Of a stretch of DNA of 64,000 nt, positions 7,923 to 16,191 are shown piece after piece. The notes beneath the pieces were generated by a model that was not told the DNA's origin, searched no databases, and saw nothing but the letters and a program-made list of their open reading frames with translations. The DNA comes from Mycobacterium florentinum (GTDB lineage Bacteria; Actinomycetota; Actinomycetes; Mycobacteriales; Mycobacteriaceae). Within the stretch, counting starts at the first letter, position 1, and every line of letters starts with the position of its first letter. The DNA lies in assembly GCF_010730355.1 (NCBI RefSeq), contig NZ_AP022576.1:4340001-4404000 (forward strand), written 5' to 3'. Both the position numbers and the translations under genes were made by a program.

Positions 7923-8693
7923 TTGCAAGGACGATTCGTCAAGCTGGGCCGCGATGGCGGCCTGGTCACCGTCGAGCTGATCAATTCCAAGACGCTCAAC
8001 ATCTTGGGTAGCGGGGCAATCGAGGAACTGACCCAAGCGTTCCGCGCGATCGGTCGCGACAACGACGTCCGGGTCGTGGTGTTGCGCGGAGCGGGTGAGA
8101 AGGCATTCATCGGTGGCGCCGACATCAACGAGATGGTGGACCTGGACCGGTCCACCGGCGAGGTTTTCATCCGCCGCCTCGCGGGCTTGTGTGAGGCGAT
8201 TCGCGAATGCCCGGTGCCGGTCGTCGCCCGGCTCGCGGGTTGGTGTCTCGGCGGCGGCCTGGAGGTCGCGATCTCCTGTGACCTGCGGATCGCGGAGTCG
8301 GGGGCCAAATTCGGCATGCCGGAAGTGGCCGTCGGAATTCCATCGGTCATCCATTCGGCCCTCTTGCCCGCGCTGATCGGGGCCTCGCACGCCGGCTGGC
8401 TGTTGCTGACCGGCGAGACGATCGACGCCGAAACCGCGGCGGGCTGGGGACTTGTCCACGAGGTCGTCGCCCCCGAAGAACTCGACCGCCGCATCGCCGA
8501 ACTCACCGCGAAACTTGCCGGATTCGGCACGTCCGCGGTCCGTCAACAAAAGCGCCTACTCAACAATTGGTTCGACATGACCGTTCACGGGGCGATCGAA
8601 GACAGCGTCGAGCAGTTCGGTCTGGCCTTCCTGACGGGGGAGCCGCAGCAGCACATGCGGGCGTTCCTCTCGCGTAAACGCGACAAGAGTTAG
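7923..8693 (+). CDS. Enoyl-CoA hydratase/isomerase family protein
   Basis: This 256-residue crotonase-fold protein has oxyanion-hole segment FIGGADINEM, the second loop LAGWCLGGGLEVAISCDLRIAE, and FGMPEVAVGIPS, where the Glu sits at the position of one catalytic Glu of hydratases. Such enzymes act on acyl-CoA thioesters. The start is taken as TTG 7923, 22 bases after the previous stop; no strong ribosome site is visible, so the exact start is uncertain. There is no acyl-CoA ligase or dehydrogenase beside it, so its pathway is not evident. Confidence 0.85.
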   Translation: MQGRFVKLGRDGGLVTVELINSKTLNILGSGAIEELTQAFRAIGRDNDVRVVVLRGAGEKAFIGGADINEMVDLDRSTGEVFIRRLAGLCEAIRECPVPVVARLAGWCLGGGLEVAISCDLRIAESGAKFGMPEVAVGIPSVIHSALLPALIGASHAGWLLLTGETIDAETAAGWGLVHEVVAPEELDRRIAELTAKLAGFGTSAVRQQKRLLNNWFDMTVHGAIEDSVEQFGLAFLTGEPQQHMRAFLSRKRDKS

Positions 8694-8759
8694 TCCGGCG
8701 TTCGCCGGCCGCGGTTGTGTGCCGCGGCCAGGGTCCTTGCAGCTCTCGTTTCAAAAAAC

Positions 8760-8778
8760 TAAGGTAAGCCTAAGCTTA
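8760..8778. promoter_or_regulatory. IdeR iron box upstream of diflavin reductase
   Basis: The 19-mer TAAGGTAAGCCTAAGCTTA matches the mycobacterial IdeR consensus TWAGGTWAGSCTWACCTWA at 18 of 19 positions. It lies 43-61 bases upstream of the chosen start at 8821. IdeR with iron normally represses from such sites when the box overlaps the promoter, so the downstream gene is predicted to be induced by iron starvation. Confidence 0.8.
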
Positions 8779-8820
8779 TGGGGACGATGAGTCTCGCGCG
8801 CGATGACAACGGGAGCGATC

Positions 8821-10455
8821 ATGACTTCTCAACCAGACTTCTCGCTGGTTGTCGGTTACGGCAGTGACATGGGTAATGCCGAGGATGCCGCCATGACGTT
8901 CGCCGAAGCCGTCGAAGAGTCCCTCAGCATCAGCGTCACCGCCATCGAACTCAACCAGGTCGAGCCTGCCGATCTGCAATCGGTGACGCACTTCGTCGTC
9001 GTGTGTTCGACGTGGGGCGAGGGCGAGTTCCCGGATAACGCCTCCCTGTTCTGGGAGGCGATCAGCGCCGAGGGGGCCGACCGGCTCGAGCATTTGAAAT
9101 TCGCGGTGCTTGCCCTCGGCGATACCGGATACGAGCAGTTCTGCAACGCCGGGCGGCTTCTCGACGCGCAACTGGAAGCCCTGGGCGGCGTCCGTCTGAT
9201 GGACCGCGTCGATGTCGACGGCGTCTATGTGGCCGAGGCCGAGGCGTGGACGAACGATCTCGTCAAGCTGCTGGTGGCCGGCCGCACCGATGCTGCCCCC
9301 GCGGTGGTCGTCAGCGCCCCGGAGGTGCTCCCGTCCGACAACGCCGAACAGGCACGCCGCGATCGCAGTCAACCGCTCTTCGATGCGCGCATCGTGGTCA
9401 ACCGAGTGCTCACCACCACCGAGTCCGACAAGGAGGTCCGCCATTACGAGGTGGACCTCGCCGGTTCCGGGATCGCTTACCACGCAGGCGATTCCATCGC
9501 GGTGCATGCCAGCAACGATCCGATCCTCGTCGACGCCATCCTGAGCGAGCTCGGCGTGGGCGCCGACCACGCCGTCATCGGCTATGACGAGCGACTCGGC
9601 GCGTTGCTCACCGACCACCTCGAGATCCGGACGCCGTCGCGAGTGCTACAGACCTTGGTCGCCTCCCGAACTCCGGACGCGGCCGGCGCGCTGGGCCCCG
9701 AAGCCGTTGCCGGGCCGGGCTCTTGGTGGTACGGCAAGGACGTGCTCGACCTGATCAGGCTGGGCGAGCTGACCGTCGATGAAGTCGTCGACACCCTGCG
9801 CCCACTTCAGTCGCGCGACTATTCGATCGCGTCGAGCCCGCTGGTGCATCCCGACCAGGTGCACCTGACGGTGGCGTCGGTGCGCTACACGGTCGGGGAT
9901 CGCCGGCATGGCGGCGTGGCTTCGACGTTCTTGGCGGACCGCGGTGACACAGTACGGGTTCACTTGCGGCCCAACCATTCCTTCCGCCTGCCCGCGGCCG
10001 ATGTGCCCATCATCATGATCGGTCCGGGGACCGGCATTGCACCGTTTCGCGGCTTCCTGCAGGAACGGCAGGCCATCGGCGCGCCGGGCCGCTCGTGGCT
10101 GTTCTTCGGGGACCGAAGGCGCGGCTGCGATTACCTCTACGGCGACGAACTCGACGCCTTCGTCAAGTCCGGCGCGCTCACCCGGCTCGACTGCGCGTTC
10201 TCCCGCGACGGAGCGGCCGGAGACCCGAAACAGTATGTCCAGCACCGCATGTGGGAGAAATCAGCGGAGATCTTCAGCTGGCTACAGGACGGCGCATACG
10301 TGTACGTGTGCGGCGACGCCGAGCGAATGGCCAAGGACGTCGACGCGGCGCTGCGCGGCATTGTTGCCCGCGGCGGCGGAATGGACGACGCCGCCGCGCA
10401 TGCGTATGTCAACGAGCTGATGAAGAACCATCGCTATCTGCGCGACGTTTACTGA
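8821..10455 (+). CDS. Diflavin reductase (flavodoxin + FAD/NADPH reductase, CysJ-like)
   Basis: This 544-residue protein has the architecture of sulfite reductase flavoprotein and P450 reductase. An N-terminal flavodoxin domain has FMN loop YGSDMGNAE (13-21) and STWGEGEFPDN. A connecting/FAD domain carries RDYSIASSP. The NADPH domain has GPGTGIAPFRGFLQER, FFGDRR and YVYVCGDAERMA, and the protein ends RYLRDVY. It should pass electrons from NADPH through FAD and FMN to an unidentified acceptor. ATG 8821 has GGGAG upstream; an ATG six codons earlier lacks a ribosome site. The IdeR box suggests a role in iron limitation, such as siderophore-iron reduction or supply to an oxygenase. No haem sulfite reductase gene is adjacent. 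Confidence 0.85.
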   Translation: MTSQPDFSLVVGYGSDMGNAEDAAMTFAEAVEESLSISVTAIELNQVEPADLQSVTHFVVVCSTWGEGEFPDNASLFWEAISAEGADRLEHLKFAVLALGDTGYEQFCNAGRLLDAQLEALGGVRLMDRVDVDGVYVAEAEAWTNDLVKLLVAGRTDAAPAVVVSAPEVLPSDNAEQARRDRSQPLFDARIVVNRVLTTTESDKEVRHYEVDLAGSGIAYHAGDSIAVHASNDPILVDAILSELGVGADHAVIGYDERLGALLTDHLEIRTPSRVLQTLVASRTPDAAGALGPEAVAGPGSWWYGKDVLDLIRLGELTVDEVVDTLRPLQSRDYSIASSPLVHPDQVHLTVASVRYTVGDRRHGGVASTFLADRGDTVRVHLRPNHSFRLPAADVPIIMIGPGTGIAPFRGFLQERQAIGAPGRSWLFFGDRRRGCDYLYGDELDAFVKSGALTRLDCAFSRDGAAGDPKQYVQHRMWEKSAEIFSWLQDGAYVYVCGDAERMAKDVDAALRGIVARGGGMDDAAAHAYVNELMKNHRYLRDVY

Positions 10456-10497
10456 TCAGTCGCCGCCGACCGCCTGAATGCGTGCCCCCGAAGGTGA

Positions 10498-10812
10498 TCA
10501 GCTCGCGTTGAGCGTCGGACAGTCCTGGTAGCGCGCCGCATCGATGAATGCATCGGCACGTTCGGCGGCCTCGTCGTCATCCACCCCGGTCAGGTCCGTG
10601 TTGTTGGCCTTTTCGGCCGTACTGACGATCTGCTGGCGTGTCCAGCCCTGCGCCAGAGCGACGCATATGGTCTTTTCCGTCTGATTTCTGTGGTTCGGCC
10701 AGTCGGGCAGGAAGTTAATCTGATCGGCGTGGGCGCTGGCGAGTGCGTCAGGCATTGCGGCCAGGCCAATTAGCGGAATCATTAGCGCCATTCCTGAGAG
10801 CAATTTCTTCAT
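10498..10812 (-). CDS. Small secreted DUF732 protein
   Basis: This 104-residue protein has a signal peptide (MKKLLSGMALMIPLIGLAAMPDALASAHA). The mature DUF732-type core has two Cys residues (CVALAQGW and YQDCPTL) that probably form a disulfide. DUF732 proteins are common in mycobacteria and their role is unknown. It is divergent from a membrane-anchored protein with a related domain at 11104. Confidence 0.8.
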   Translation of the reverse strand: MKKLLSGMALMIPLIGLAAMPDALASAHADQINFLPDWPNHRNQTEKTICVALAQGWTRQQIVSTAEKANNTDLTGVDDDEAAERADAFIDAARYQDCPTLNAS

Positions 10813-11103
10813 GGCCGCCGACCGTACGCGTGTTAACCGAGAGTTTGCTGTGTTGTCACTGAGTGGCCACCTGCTTTGTTTCCTTGAAAAGCGTCGGCAC
10901 GGGAAAATGACAGCGTTCGCCGTTTACTATGGTGAATGTCGCTGCCCGCGAAGGCCGTTCGGCGAAATAGAAATCCAGTTGTTGAGTTCGCGGAGTCGGG
11001 CAAATTTTCGTGTGGACCCAACCGGGGTCGTAGTGCTGGATCGCTGTGACGATCATCGCGCGGCCGGCCGAAACGCAACCGTGGTGTACGACGCAATCCG
11101 CCG
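10813..11103. other. 291-bp divergent intergenic region
   Basis: This region separates the two DUF732-type genes. Short open frames exist on both strands but have no ribosome sites, no recognisable domains and codon use unlike the neighbours. I see no clear operator, RNA gene or terminator in it. Confidence 0.5.
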
Positions 11104-11913
11104 GTGTTGACCGGGACTTGTGACGCTCGCAAACTGGATGATGTGCGCGACCGCGAGACGATCGAATCAGAATTGCGGCGGATCGCTGCGCAGGGCCGTC
11201 AGCCGTCGTCGCGAGAGGCCGACGAGCTGCTCGACGAGCTCTTGGCGCACAGCTCGGGGGGCCCTCACACCGTCCCGGTGACGCCGGGCGAAAACGAGCT
11301 GTTTGTCCCCGACACGTGGTTGCACGACACCACCACCCGCACGAAGCCGCGCCCGCGCACTGGTGTGCTGCGCCGCTTCGGCCTCGTCGCGGCGTTGCCG
11401 CTGTCGCTGATCGCGATCGTTGCCGCGGTGGTGGTGATGTTGGCTGTCCGCCACCAGGATTCTTCGGCGCAGTCGGCGCAGGAGCAACCGACGGAAGCCT
11501 CGCCGCCACCCAAGCCATTGGCACCGCACGCACCCGTTCCGCGGGCCAACATTGCTGACGCGGCGCTCGTCGATGCGTTGAAGCACGAAGGTGTGCCGGT
11601 TCCGAGCCAGGAATACGTGACGACCCAAGGGCACGCGGTCTGCGACTTCCTGGCGCAGCCACGCACTTTCGCGGATGCGGTCGGATTCGTCCAGCGATCG
11701 TCGATATGGGACGCCACTCAAAGCGCCGACGTCACCGCGGGCGCCATCGTCGCGTACTGCCCGCAGTCGCGACCTTCCATGGCCGACCAGATGCAGCCGG
11801 CCTATCAGAACACGCTGTCTGATCTGCAGGCCATCGAAGGGAAACTGCAAGGCATCCAAGACGATCTGCACGGTATCCAGGGAGGTCTGGACGGCCTGCC
11901 GGGCCATCCGTAA
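11104..11913 (+). CDS. Membrane-anchored DUF732 protein
   Basis: This is a protein of up to 269 residues. Its acidic cytoplasmic N-terminus is followed by one transmembrane helix (residues about 95-118, LVAALPLSLIAIVAAVVVML), a Pro/Glu-rich linker and an exported DUF732-like domain with two Cys (HAVCDFL and VAYCPQ). The C-terminal 35 residues (LSDLQAIEGKLQGIQDDL) are predicted amphipathic or coiled-coil. GTG 11104 is used; GTG 11143 is also possible and neither has a strong ribosome site. Function unknown. The pairing with the secreted DUF732 gene suggests they work at the cell surface. Confidence 0.7.
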   Translation: MLTGTCDARKLDDVRDRETIESELRRIAAQGRQPSSREADELLDELLAHSSGGPHTVPVTPGENELFVPDTWLHDTTTRTKPRPRTGVLRRFGLVAALPLSLIAIVAAVVVMLAVRHQDSSAQSAQEQPTEASPPPKPLAPHAPVPRANIADAALVDALKHEGVPVPSQEYVTTQGHAVCDFLAQPRTFADAVGFVQRSSIWDATQSADVTAGAIVAYCPQSRPSMADQMQPAYQNTLSDLQAIEGKLQGIQDDLHGIQGGLDGLPGHP

Positions 11914-12117
11914 ACCGGGGGACGGGCCCGACTATCGCGATCTGCATCCCACCATCGATACCGGCATCGCGAAAATGCCCAATCTGTCCGATCGCCGCAC
12001 ACACTCGCCGAACATCGCTGTGTCAAGGTAAACAGGGCCCCAGCAGGATAAAGAAATTTCGCCTCGGCTAGAGCCAAGCCCCACTGCTCGGCAAATAGGC
12101 CCTCTACCAGCACCGAC

Positions 12118-12139
12118 GGGGACCGAAAGTCGGAGCCCC
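12118..12139 (-). terminator. Possible hairpin at tRNA 3' end
   Basis: On the minus strand GGGGCT-CCGA-CTT-TCGG-T-CCCC can fold back on itself just at and beyond the tRNA acceptor strand. It has no T-run, as is usual in this phylum. It may help end tRNA transcription but would compete with the acceptor stem. Confidence 0.3.
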
Positions 12140-12205
12140 CTGTCAGGATTGAACTGACGACCGCTCGCTTACAAGGCGAGTGCTCTACCACTGAGCTAAG
12201 GAGGC
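12134..12205 (-). tRNA. tRNA-Thr (anticodon TGT)
   Basis: Read on the minus strand from 12205, the sequence folds as a full cloverleaf. The acceptor GCCTCCT pairs with AGGGGGC, the D-arm is GCTC-AGTGGTA-GAGC, the anticodon arm is CTCGC-CTTGTAA-GCGAG, and the T-arm is GTCAG-TTCAATC-CTGAC. The anticodon TGT reads threonine ACA codons. The 3' CCA is not fully encoded. It lies between the DUF732 gene and the decapeptide-repeat gene. Confidence 0.95.
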
Positions 12206-12233
12206 CGGGTAAATCGGCTGCAAGCTTAGCCGT

Positions 12234-12959
12234 TCAGGAGTCGCCCTCGATGATGCGTTGCGAGGGCACCGGACGTGACGACACTGGGCGACGGGGTCGC
12301 CGGCCGGGCAGCGGGATCCGCTCGGCGATGTTGCTCAGCGGGTTGACGACCATGGTCAGCGCATTGACGGCGTCCTGCAGCGTGGCGATGGCCGGCTCGA
12401 GCGCTTCCATCCCCGGCGTCAACCGGGCGAGAGTGTCGGCGACGTCGGCAAGCTGCTCCAGCGGACCATGTTTGGCGGTCAGCTTGTCGATCAGGCCGCC
12501 CTCGGACAGCAGCCGGTCGGCCAGCCCGTCCTCGGACAGCACCCGTTCGATCAAGCCGTCCTCCGAGAGCAGCTGATCGGCGAGCCCGCCCCGCTGCAGC
12601 GCCCGGTGCAGGCCACCGCCCTCCGCGGTCAGGCGATCGACGAGGCCGTCCTCCGACATCAACAGGTCGACCACCCCGCCCGGTCGCAGCAGCCGGTCCA
12701 GCGGCCCGTCGGGCGCCATCGCGCGTCCCAGCGGCGCGTCCTCGTCCATCAGTCGCGCCAGCCGATTAGCGCGGGTGATCGCGTCGTCGAGTCCGAGCAT
12801 GGATGTCATGGCGTTTGTCCCGCGAGTTCCACCTTCGCCGAGCCCTCGCTTCGCCACTCCGACGGCCGCGCTGGCGAGGGTCAAGCTCGCTTCAGCAGCC
12901 GCCAGGCCGACCCGTGCGGGCGCGGTCGCGGCGGAGACGATGCTCTTGGCGAGATCCAT
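12234..12959 (-). CDS. Decapeptide-repeat protein (Rv0756c-like)
   Basis: This 241-residue protein has an Ala-rich helical N-terminus (residues 1-45). Residues 76-175 are ten exact-length 10-residue repeats with the approximate form L-(I/A/V)-D-R-L-L-S-E-D-G, for example LADQLLSEDG, LIERVLSEDG, LADRLLSEGG. A C-terminal segment with a short hydrophobic stretch (residues about 196-215) and a basic tail follow. Each repeat looks like a short amphipathic helix ended by Gly, so a solenoid or membrane- or lipid-surface-binding fold is plausible. The function is unknown. It sits beside tRNA-Thr and is divergent from phoP, as in M. tuberculosis. Confidence 0.8.
   Translation of the reverse strand: MDLAKSIVSAATAPARVGLAAAEASLTLASAAVGVAKRGLGEGGTRGTNAMTSMLGLDDAITRANRLARLMDEDAPLGRAMAPDGPLDRLLRPGGVVDLLMSEDGLVDRLTAEGGGLHRALQRGGLADQLLSEDGLIERVLSEDGLADRLLSEGGLIDKLTAKHGPLEQLADVADTLARLTPGMEALEPAIATLQDAVNALTMVVNPLSNIAERIPLPGRRPRRPVSSRPVPSQRIIEGDS
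12462..12734 (-). repeat. Ten tandem 30-bp coding repeats
   Basis: These encode ten consecutive decapeptides (residues 76-175 of the gene above) with no change in unit length. At DNA level GAGGACGG(C/G)CT-type cores recur every 30 bases. The units have diverged, so the selected feature is the protein pattern. Confidence 0.7.
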
Positions 12960-13024
12960 GGTCCGAGTCTAGGCACGACGCGCGCCTAAAAACCGGGTAC
13001 CGGTCCAAGCCGATGCGATGATTT

Positions 13025-13042
13025 CTGGCAGACTGCTGGCAG
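13025..13042. promoter_or_regulatory. Direct repeat upstream of phoP, candidate PhoP site
   Basis: CTGGCAG-ACTG-CTGGCAG is a perfect 7-bp direct repeat with a 4-bp spacer. On the opposite strand it reads TGCCAGC-N4-TGCCAGA, partly like the PhoP motif TCACAGC-N4-TCACAGC. The 11-bp period and the location 76 bases before the phoP start fit autoregulation. Confidence 0.45.
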
Positions 13043-13058
13043 AAGCTTGGTACCGAGC

Positions 13059-13076
13059 TCACAGGAATCGCACAAT
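13059..13076 (+). promoter_or_regulatory. Second candidate PhoP box upstream of phoP
   Basis: TCACAGG-AATC-GCACAAT matches the PhoP direct-repeat motif at 6 of 7 and 4 of 7 positions with the right 4-bp spacer. It lies 42 bases before ATG 13118. Confidence 0.45.
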
Positions 13077-13117
13077 CATTGCGTAGGCAACGTTCAAGCA
13101 AGGACGGAACGGACCAG

Positions 13118-13837
13118 ATGACAGCGGCAACCCAAGGCGACACCAAACCGGAAGCGCGCGTCCTCGTCGTTGACGACGAGGTCAACATCGTCGAACTGCT
13201 TTCGGTGAGTCTCAAGTTCCAGGGCTTCGAGGTTTCCACCGCGACCAATGGAGCCCAAGCGCTGGACCGCGCGCGGGAAAAGCGGCCCGACGCGGTGATT
13301 CTCGACGTGATGATGCCCGGGATGGACGGCTTCGGCGTGCTGCGTCGGCTGCGGGCCGACGGCATCGATGCCCCGGCGTTGTTCCTGACGGCGCGCGACT
13401 CCCTGCAGGACAAGATCGCGGGTCTGACCCTGGGCGGCGACGACTATGTGACCAAGCCGTTCAGTTTGGAAGAGGTCGTGGCCCGGCTGCGGGTCATCTT
13501 GCGGCGCGCGGGCAAGGGAAGTGCCGAAAGGCATAACGCCCGACTGACTTTCGCCGATATCGAGCTCGACGAAGAAACCCACGAAGTGTGGAAGGCCGGC
13601 GAACCGGTGTCGTTGTCACCGACCGAATTCACGCTGCTGCGCTACTTCGTGATCAATGCGGGCACCGTGCTGAGCAAGCCGAAAATCCTTGACCACGTTT
13701 GGCGTTACGATTTCGGCGGCGACGTCAATGTGGTCGAGTCCTATGTGTCGTATCTGCGTCGCAAGATCGATACCGGCGAGAAGCGGCTGCTGCATACCCT
13801 GCGCGGGGTGGGCTATGTTCTTCGGGAGCCGCGCTGA
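13118..13837 (+). CDS. phoP: Two-component response regulator PhoP
   Basis: This 239-residue protein is nearly identical to M. tuberculosis PhoP over most of its length. The receiver domain (residues about 14-130) has the acidic pair Asp19-Asp20, phosphoacceptor Asp63 in VILDVMMPGMDG, Thr in LFLTARD and Lys in VTKPFS. The OmpR-type winged helix (about 145-239) ends RGVGYVLREPR. PhoP controls sulfolipid/acyltrehalose synthesis, ESX-1 secretion and pH adaptation in pathogenic species. ATG 13118 has AAGGACG upstream; an in-frame TTG at 13079 is also possible. phoR follows after 32 bases, on the same strand. Confidence 0.97.
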   Translation: MTAATQGDTKPEARVLVVDDEVNIVELLSVSLKFQGFEVSTATNGAQALDRAREKRPDAVILDVMMPGMDGFGVLRRLRADGIDAPALFLTARDSLQDKIAGLTLGGDDYVTKPFSLEEVVARLRVILRRAGKGSAERHNARLTFADIELDEETHEVWKAGEPVSLSPTEFTLLRYFVINAGTVLSKPKILDHVWRYDFGGDVNVVESYVSYLRRKIDTGEKRLLHTLRGVGYVLREPR

Positions 13838-13869
13838 GCGCGCGCTCGGCCATTCGGCGAAAGTAGCGA

Positions 13870-15324
13870 TTGGTGGCGAAAAAGACGAAAACGGCCACAC
13901 ACGTTCGGCGTGGATTGCCGCTACGGGTGGGTCTGGTCGCGGCAACCCTGGTTTTGGTGGCGTGCGGTCTGGCGGCCTCGGGCGTCATGGTCACGTCGAT
14001 CCTGCGGCACAGCCTGGTCAGCCGGATCGACCAGACGCTGCTCGAGGCGTCGCGTGGCTGGGCGCTGGCGCCGCGACGGCAGTTGACGGCGTCCTCCTAT
14101 GAAGGCCCGGACCCGGGCCGGCCCCCGTCGAAGTACTACGTGCGCGGCGTGGGCATCGATGGCAAACCGTTCACGGCCATCAATGACCGCAACGCCGAAC
14201 CGGCCCTGCCGCCCGACTCCGACGTCGGCCCCAATCCGACCACTTTGCCCTCGGTCAATGGCTCGGACATCCAATGGCGCGCGGTGTCGGTGCACGGGCC
14301 GCACGGCCTGACCACCGTCGCGATCGATCTGTCCGACGTCCAGCACACGGTGCGGTCTCTGGTCTGGTTGCAGTTCGGCATCGGGGTGGCGGTGCTGGTG
14401 GTGGTCGGCATCGCCGGCTTCGCGGTGGTGCACCGCAGCCTGCGGCCCCTGGTCGAGGTCGAACGAACCGCCGCCGCGATCGCCGCGGGGCAACTGGATC
14501 GTCGTGTGCCAGAACGTGATCCCCGCACCGAAGTAGGCCGACTTTCGTTGGCGCTCAACGGAATGCTCACGCAGATTCAGCAAGCGGTGGCTTCCTCGGA
14601 GGCCTCGGCCGAGACGGCCCGCGGCTCGGAGGACCGGATGCGACGGTTCATCACCGACGCCAGTCACGAACTGCGCACTCCGCTCACCACCATTCGCGGA
14701 TTCGCTGAGCTGTATCGGCAGGGCGCGGCGCGCGACGTGGCGATGTTGTTGTCGCGCATCGAAAGCGAAGCCAGCCGGATGGGCTTGCTGGTCGACGACT
14801 TGCTGCTGCTGGCACGCCTGGACGTGCAGCGACCGCTGGAACACCATCGCGTCGACCTGCTGGCGCTGGCCAGTGACGCCGTGCACGACGGGCGGGCGAT
14901 CGACCCCAAGCGCACCATCAGCATGCAAGTCCTCGACGGCCCCGGCACGCCCGAGGTGCTCGGCGACGAGCCCCGGATCCGCCAGGTGCTGAGCAACCTC
15001 GTCGCGAATGCCCTACAGCACACCCCGACGGGTGCCGACGTCATTGTTCGGGTCGGCACCCACGGCGACGACGCGGTGATCGAAGTGGCCGATCGGGGAC
15101 CCGGCATGAGTCAGCAGGATGCGTCGCGGGTATTCGAGCGGTTCTATCGCACCGACTCGTCCCGGGCCCGGGCCAGCGGCGGTACCGGCCTGGGGCTGTC
15201 CATCGTCGACTCACTGGTGCAAGCACACGGTGGCAGGGTCACGGTGCATACCGCGCCGGGCGAGGGGTGTTGCTTCCGCGTCACCCTGCCGCGCGTCAGC
15301 GACGTACCCGCCCACGTGGGCTAG
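13870..15324 (+). CDS. phoR: Sensor histidine kinase PhoR
   Basis: This 484-residue kinase has a first membrane helix at about residues 17-45, an extracytoplasmic sensor loop (46-162) and a second helix (163-188). HAMP (189-241) and the kinase core follow, with His266 in [10 protein letters not shown], an N-box VANALQHTP, and G-boxes DRGPGMS and GGTGLGLSI. It phosphorylates PhoP. The sensor loop is the most diverged part compared with M. tuberculosis PhoR. TTG 13870 or GTG 13873 could be the start. The stop overlaps the stop of the convergent HIT gene. Confidence 0.96.
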   Translation: MVAKKTKTATHVRRGLPLRVGLVAATLVLVACGLAASGVMVTSILRHSLVSRIDQTLLEASRGWALAPRRQLTASSYEGPDPGRPPSKYYVRGVGIDGKPFTAINDRNAEPALPPDSDVGPNPTTLPSVNGSDIQWRAVSVHGPHGLTTVAIDLSDVQHTVRSLVWLQFGIGVAVLVVVGIAGFAVVHRSLRPLVEVERTAAAIAAGQLDRRVPERDPRTEVGRLSLALNGMLTQIQQAVASSEASAETARGSEDRMRRFITDASHELRTPLTTIRGFAELYRQGAARDVAMLLSRIESEASRMGLLVDDLLLLARLDVQRPLEHHRVDLLALASDAVHDGRAIDPKRTISMQVLDGPGTPEVLGDEPRIRQVLSNLVANALQHTPTGADVIVRVGTHGDDAVIEVADRGPGMSQQDASRVFERFYRTDSSRARASGGTGLGLSIVDSLVQAHGGRVTVHTAPGEGCCFRVTLPRVSDVPAHVG

Positions 15325-15725
15325 GCCAGTTGCTCCAGGGCGGCCTTGATCCTGGCTTGCGCCTGATCGAGAGATTCCGCCGACGGGTTGCGGTCGACGT
15401 TGGCGAAGCCGAAGTCGCTGAGGCTGCGGGTGGGGAATACGTGCACGTGTAGATGCGGCACTTCCAGCCCGGCGATGATCAGCCCGGCACGTTCGGCCCG
15501 GAACGCTTTGCACACGGCCTTACCGATCAGCTGGCTCACCGACATCACGCGAGCGAACGCGCCCTCCTCGACGGCCTGCCACTGATCGATCTCGGCGCGC
15601 GGCACCACCAGCGTGTGCCCCTGTGTCATCGGCTCAATCGTCAGGAATGCGACGACGTCGTCGTCCTCATACACGAATCGGCCGGGTAGTTCACGGTTGA
15701 TGATCTTGGTGAAGATCGACGCCAT
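15321..15725 (-). CDS. HIT family nucleotide-binding protein (Rv0759c-like)
   Basis: This 134-residue protein has the histidine-triad motif HLHVHVFP at about residues 99-106, and [23 protein letters not shown] at the N-terminus, typical of Hint/HIT phosphoramidases and Ap4A-type hydrolases. ATG 15725 gives the family N-terminus. Its stop and that of phoR share bases 15322-15323, so the two mRNAs can overlap tail to tail. Confidence 0.92.
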   Translation of the reverse strand: MASIFTKIINRELPGRFVYEDDDVVAFLTIEPMTQGHTLVVPRAEIDQWQAVEEGAFARVMSVSQLIGKAVCKAFRAERAGLIIAGLEVPHLHVHVFPTRSLSDFGFANVDRNPSAESLDQAQARIKAALEQLA

Positions 15726-15757
15726 GGCCCCCAGCATAGGTGGGCCGATTCGCCGGG

Positions 15758-16174
15758 TTACTCCTGGCCGAACTCCATCACGTCGAGGTTCCAGTAGCCG
15801 CGCATGTTGGTGATCAGCCCGGCCTCGTTGACCTTGTAGGTGAACACGCCGCGCACCTTGCTGGTCATGCCGCCCTCAAACTTGCTCTGCAGCACCAGAA
15901 TATGAGCGATCTCGTCGGGGGAGCTGGACGGGAACGTCTCCTCGCACGTGATGGTCAGCTGGTTTTGGGCGATGTTGTTGTCGAAGAACTCGCCGACGGC
16001 CGCCTTGCCGCGCACACCGGTGCCGTCGGGGTTGGTGACCGATTTGCCGATCGGGTCCTCGATGACGACATCGTCGGTCATCAGCGCGAGCCAGCCGTCC
16101 CGGTCTTTGCCTTGGGCGCAGCGCCACGACGACTGCGACGCGGTCAGTGCCGGGGATTGGGTGGTTTGGGTCAT
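15758..16174 (-). CDS. NTF2-like/ketosteroid-isomerase-fold protein (Rv0760c-like)
   Basis: This 138-residue protein has the pattern of the delta5-3-ketosteroid isomerase fold: [33 protein letters not shown], then strands [24 protein letters not shown]. Rv0760c of M. tuberculosis binds steroids but is not clearly an isomerase. ATG 16174 is preceded by AGGAGAG. It lies 17 bases downstream of the flavin oxidoreductase gene, in the same direction, so co-transcription is likely. Confidence 0.88.
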   Translation of the reverse strand: MTQTTQSPALTASQSSWRCAQGKDRDGWLALMTDDVVIEDPIGKSVTNPDGTGVRGKAAVGEFFDNNIAQNQLTITCEETFPSSSPDEIAHILVLQSKFEGGMTSKVRGVFTYKVNEAGLITNMRGYWNLDVMEFGQE

Positions 16175-16191
16175 CGTTATCTCTCCTGTCG

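Noticed and set aside
8778..8780. ATG right at the end of the IdeR box as the diflavin reductase start
   Set aside because: It is out of frame with the protein.
10811..11132. Short open frames on both strands in the gap between the DUF732 genes
   Set aside because: No ribosome sites, no family, codon use unlike neighbours.
13043..13060. Vector contamination as the cause of the polylinker-like string
   Set aside because: The flanks are continuous with the phoP promoter and the candidate PhoP repeats; kept only as a curiosity in the findings.
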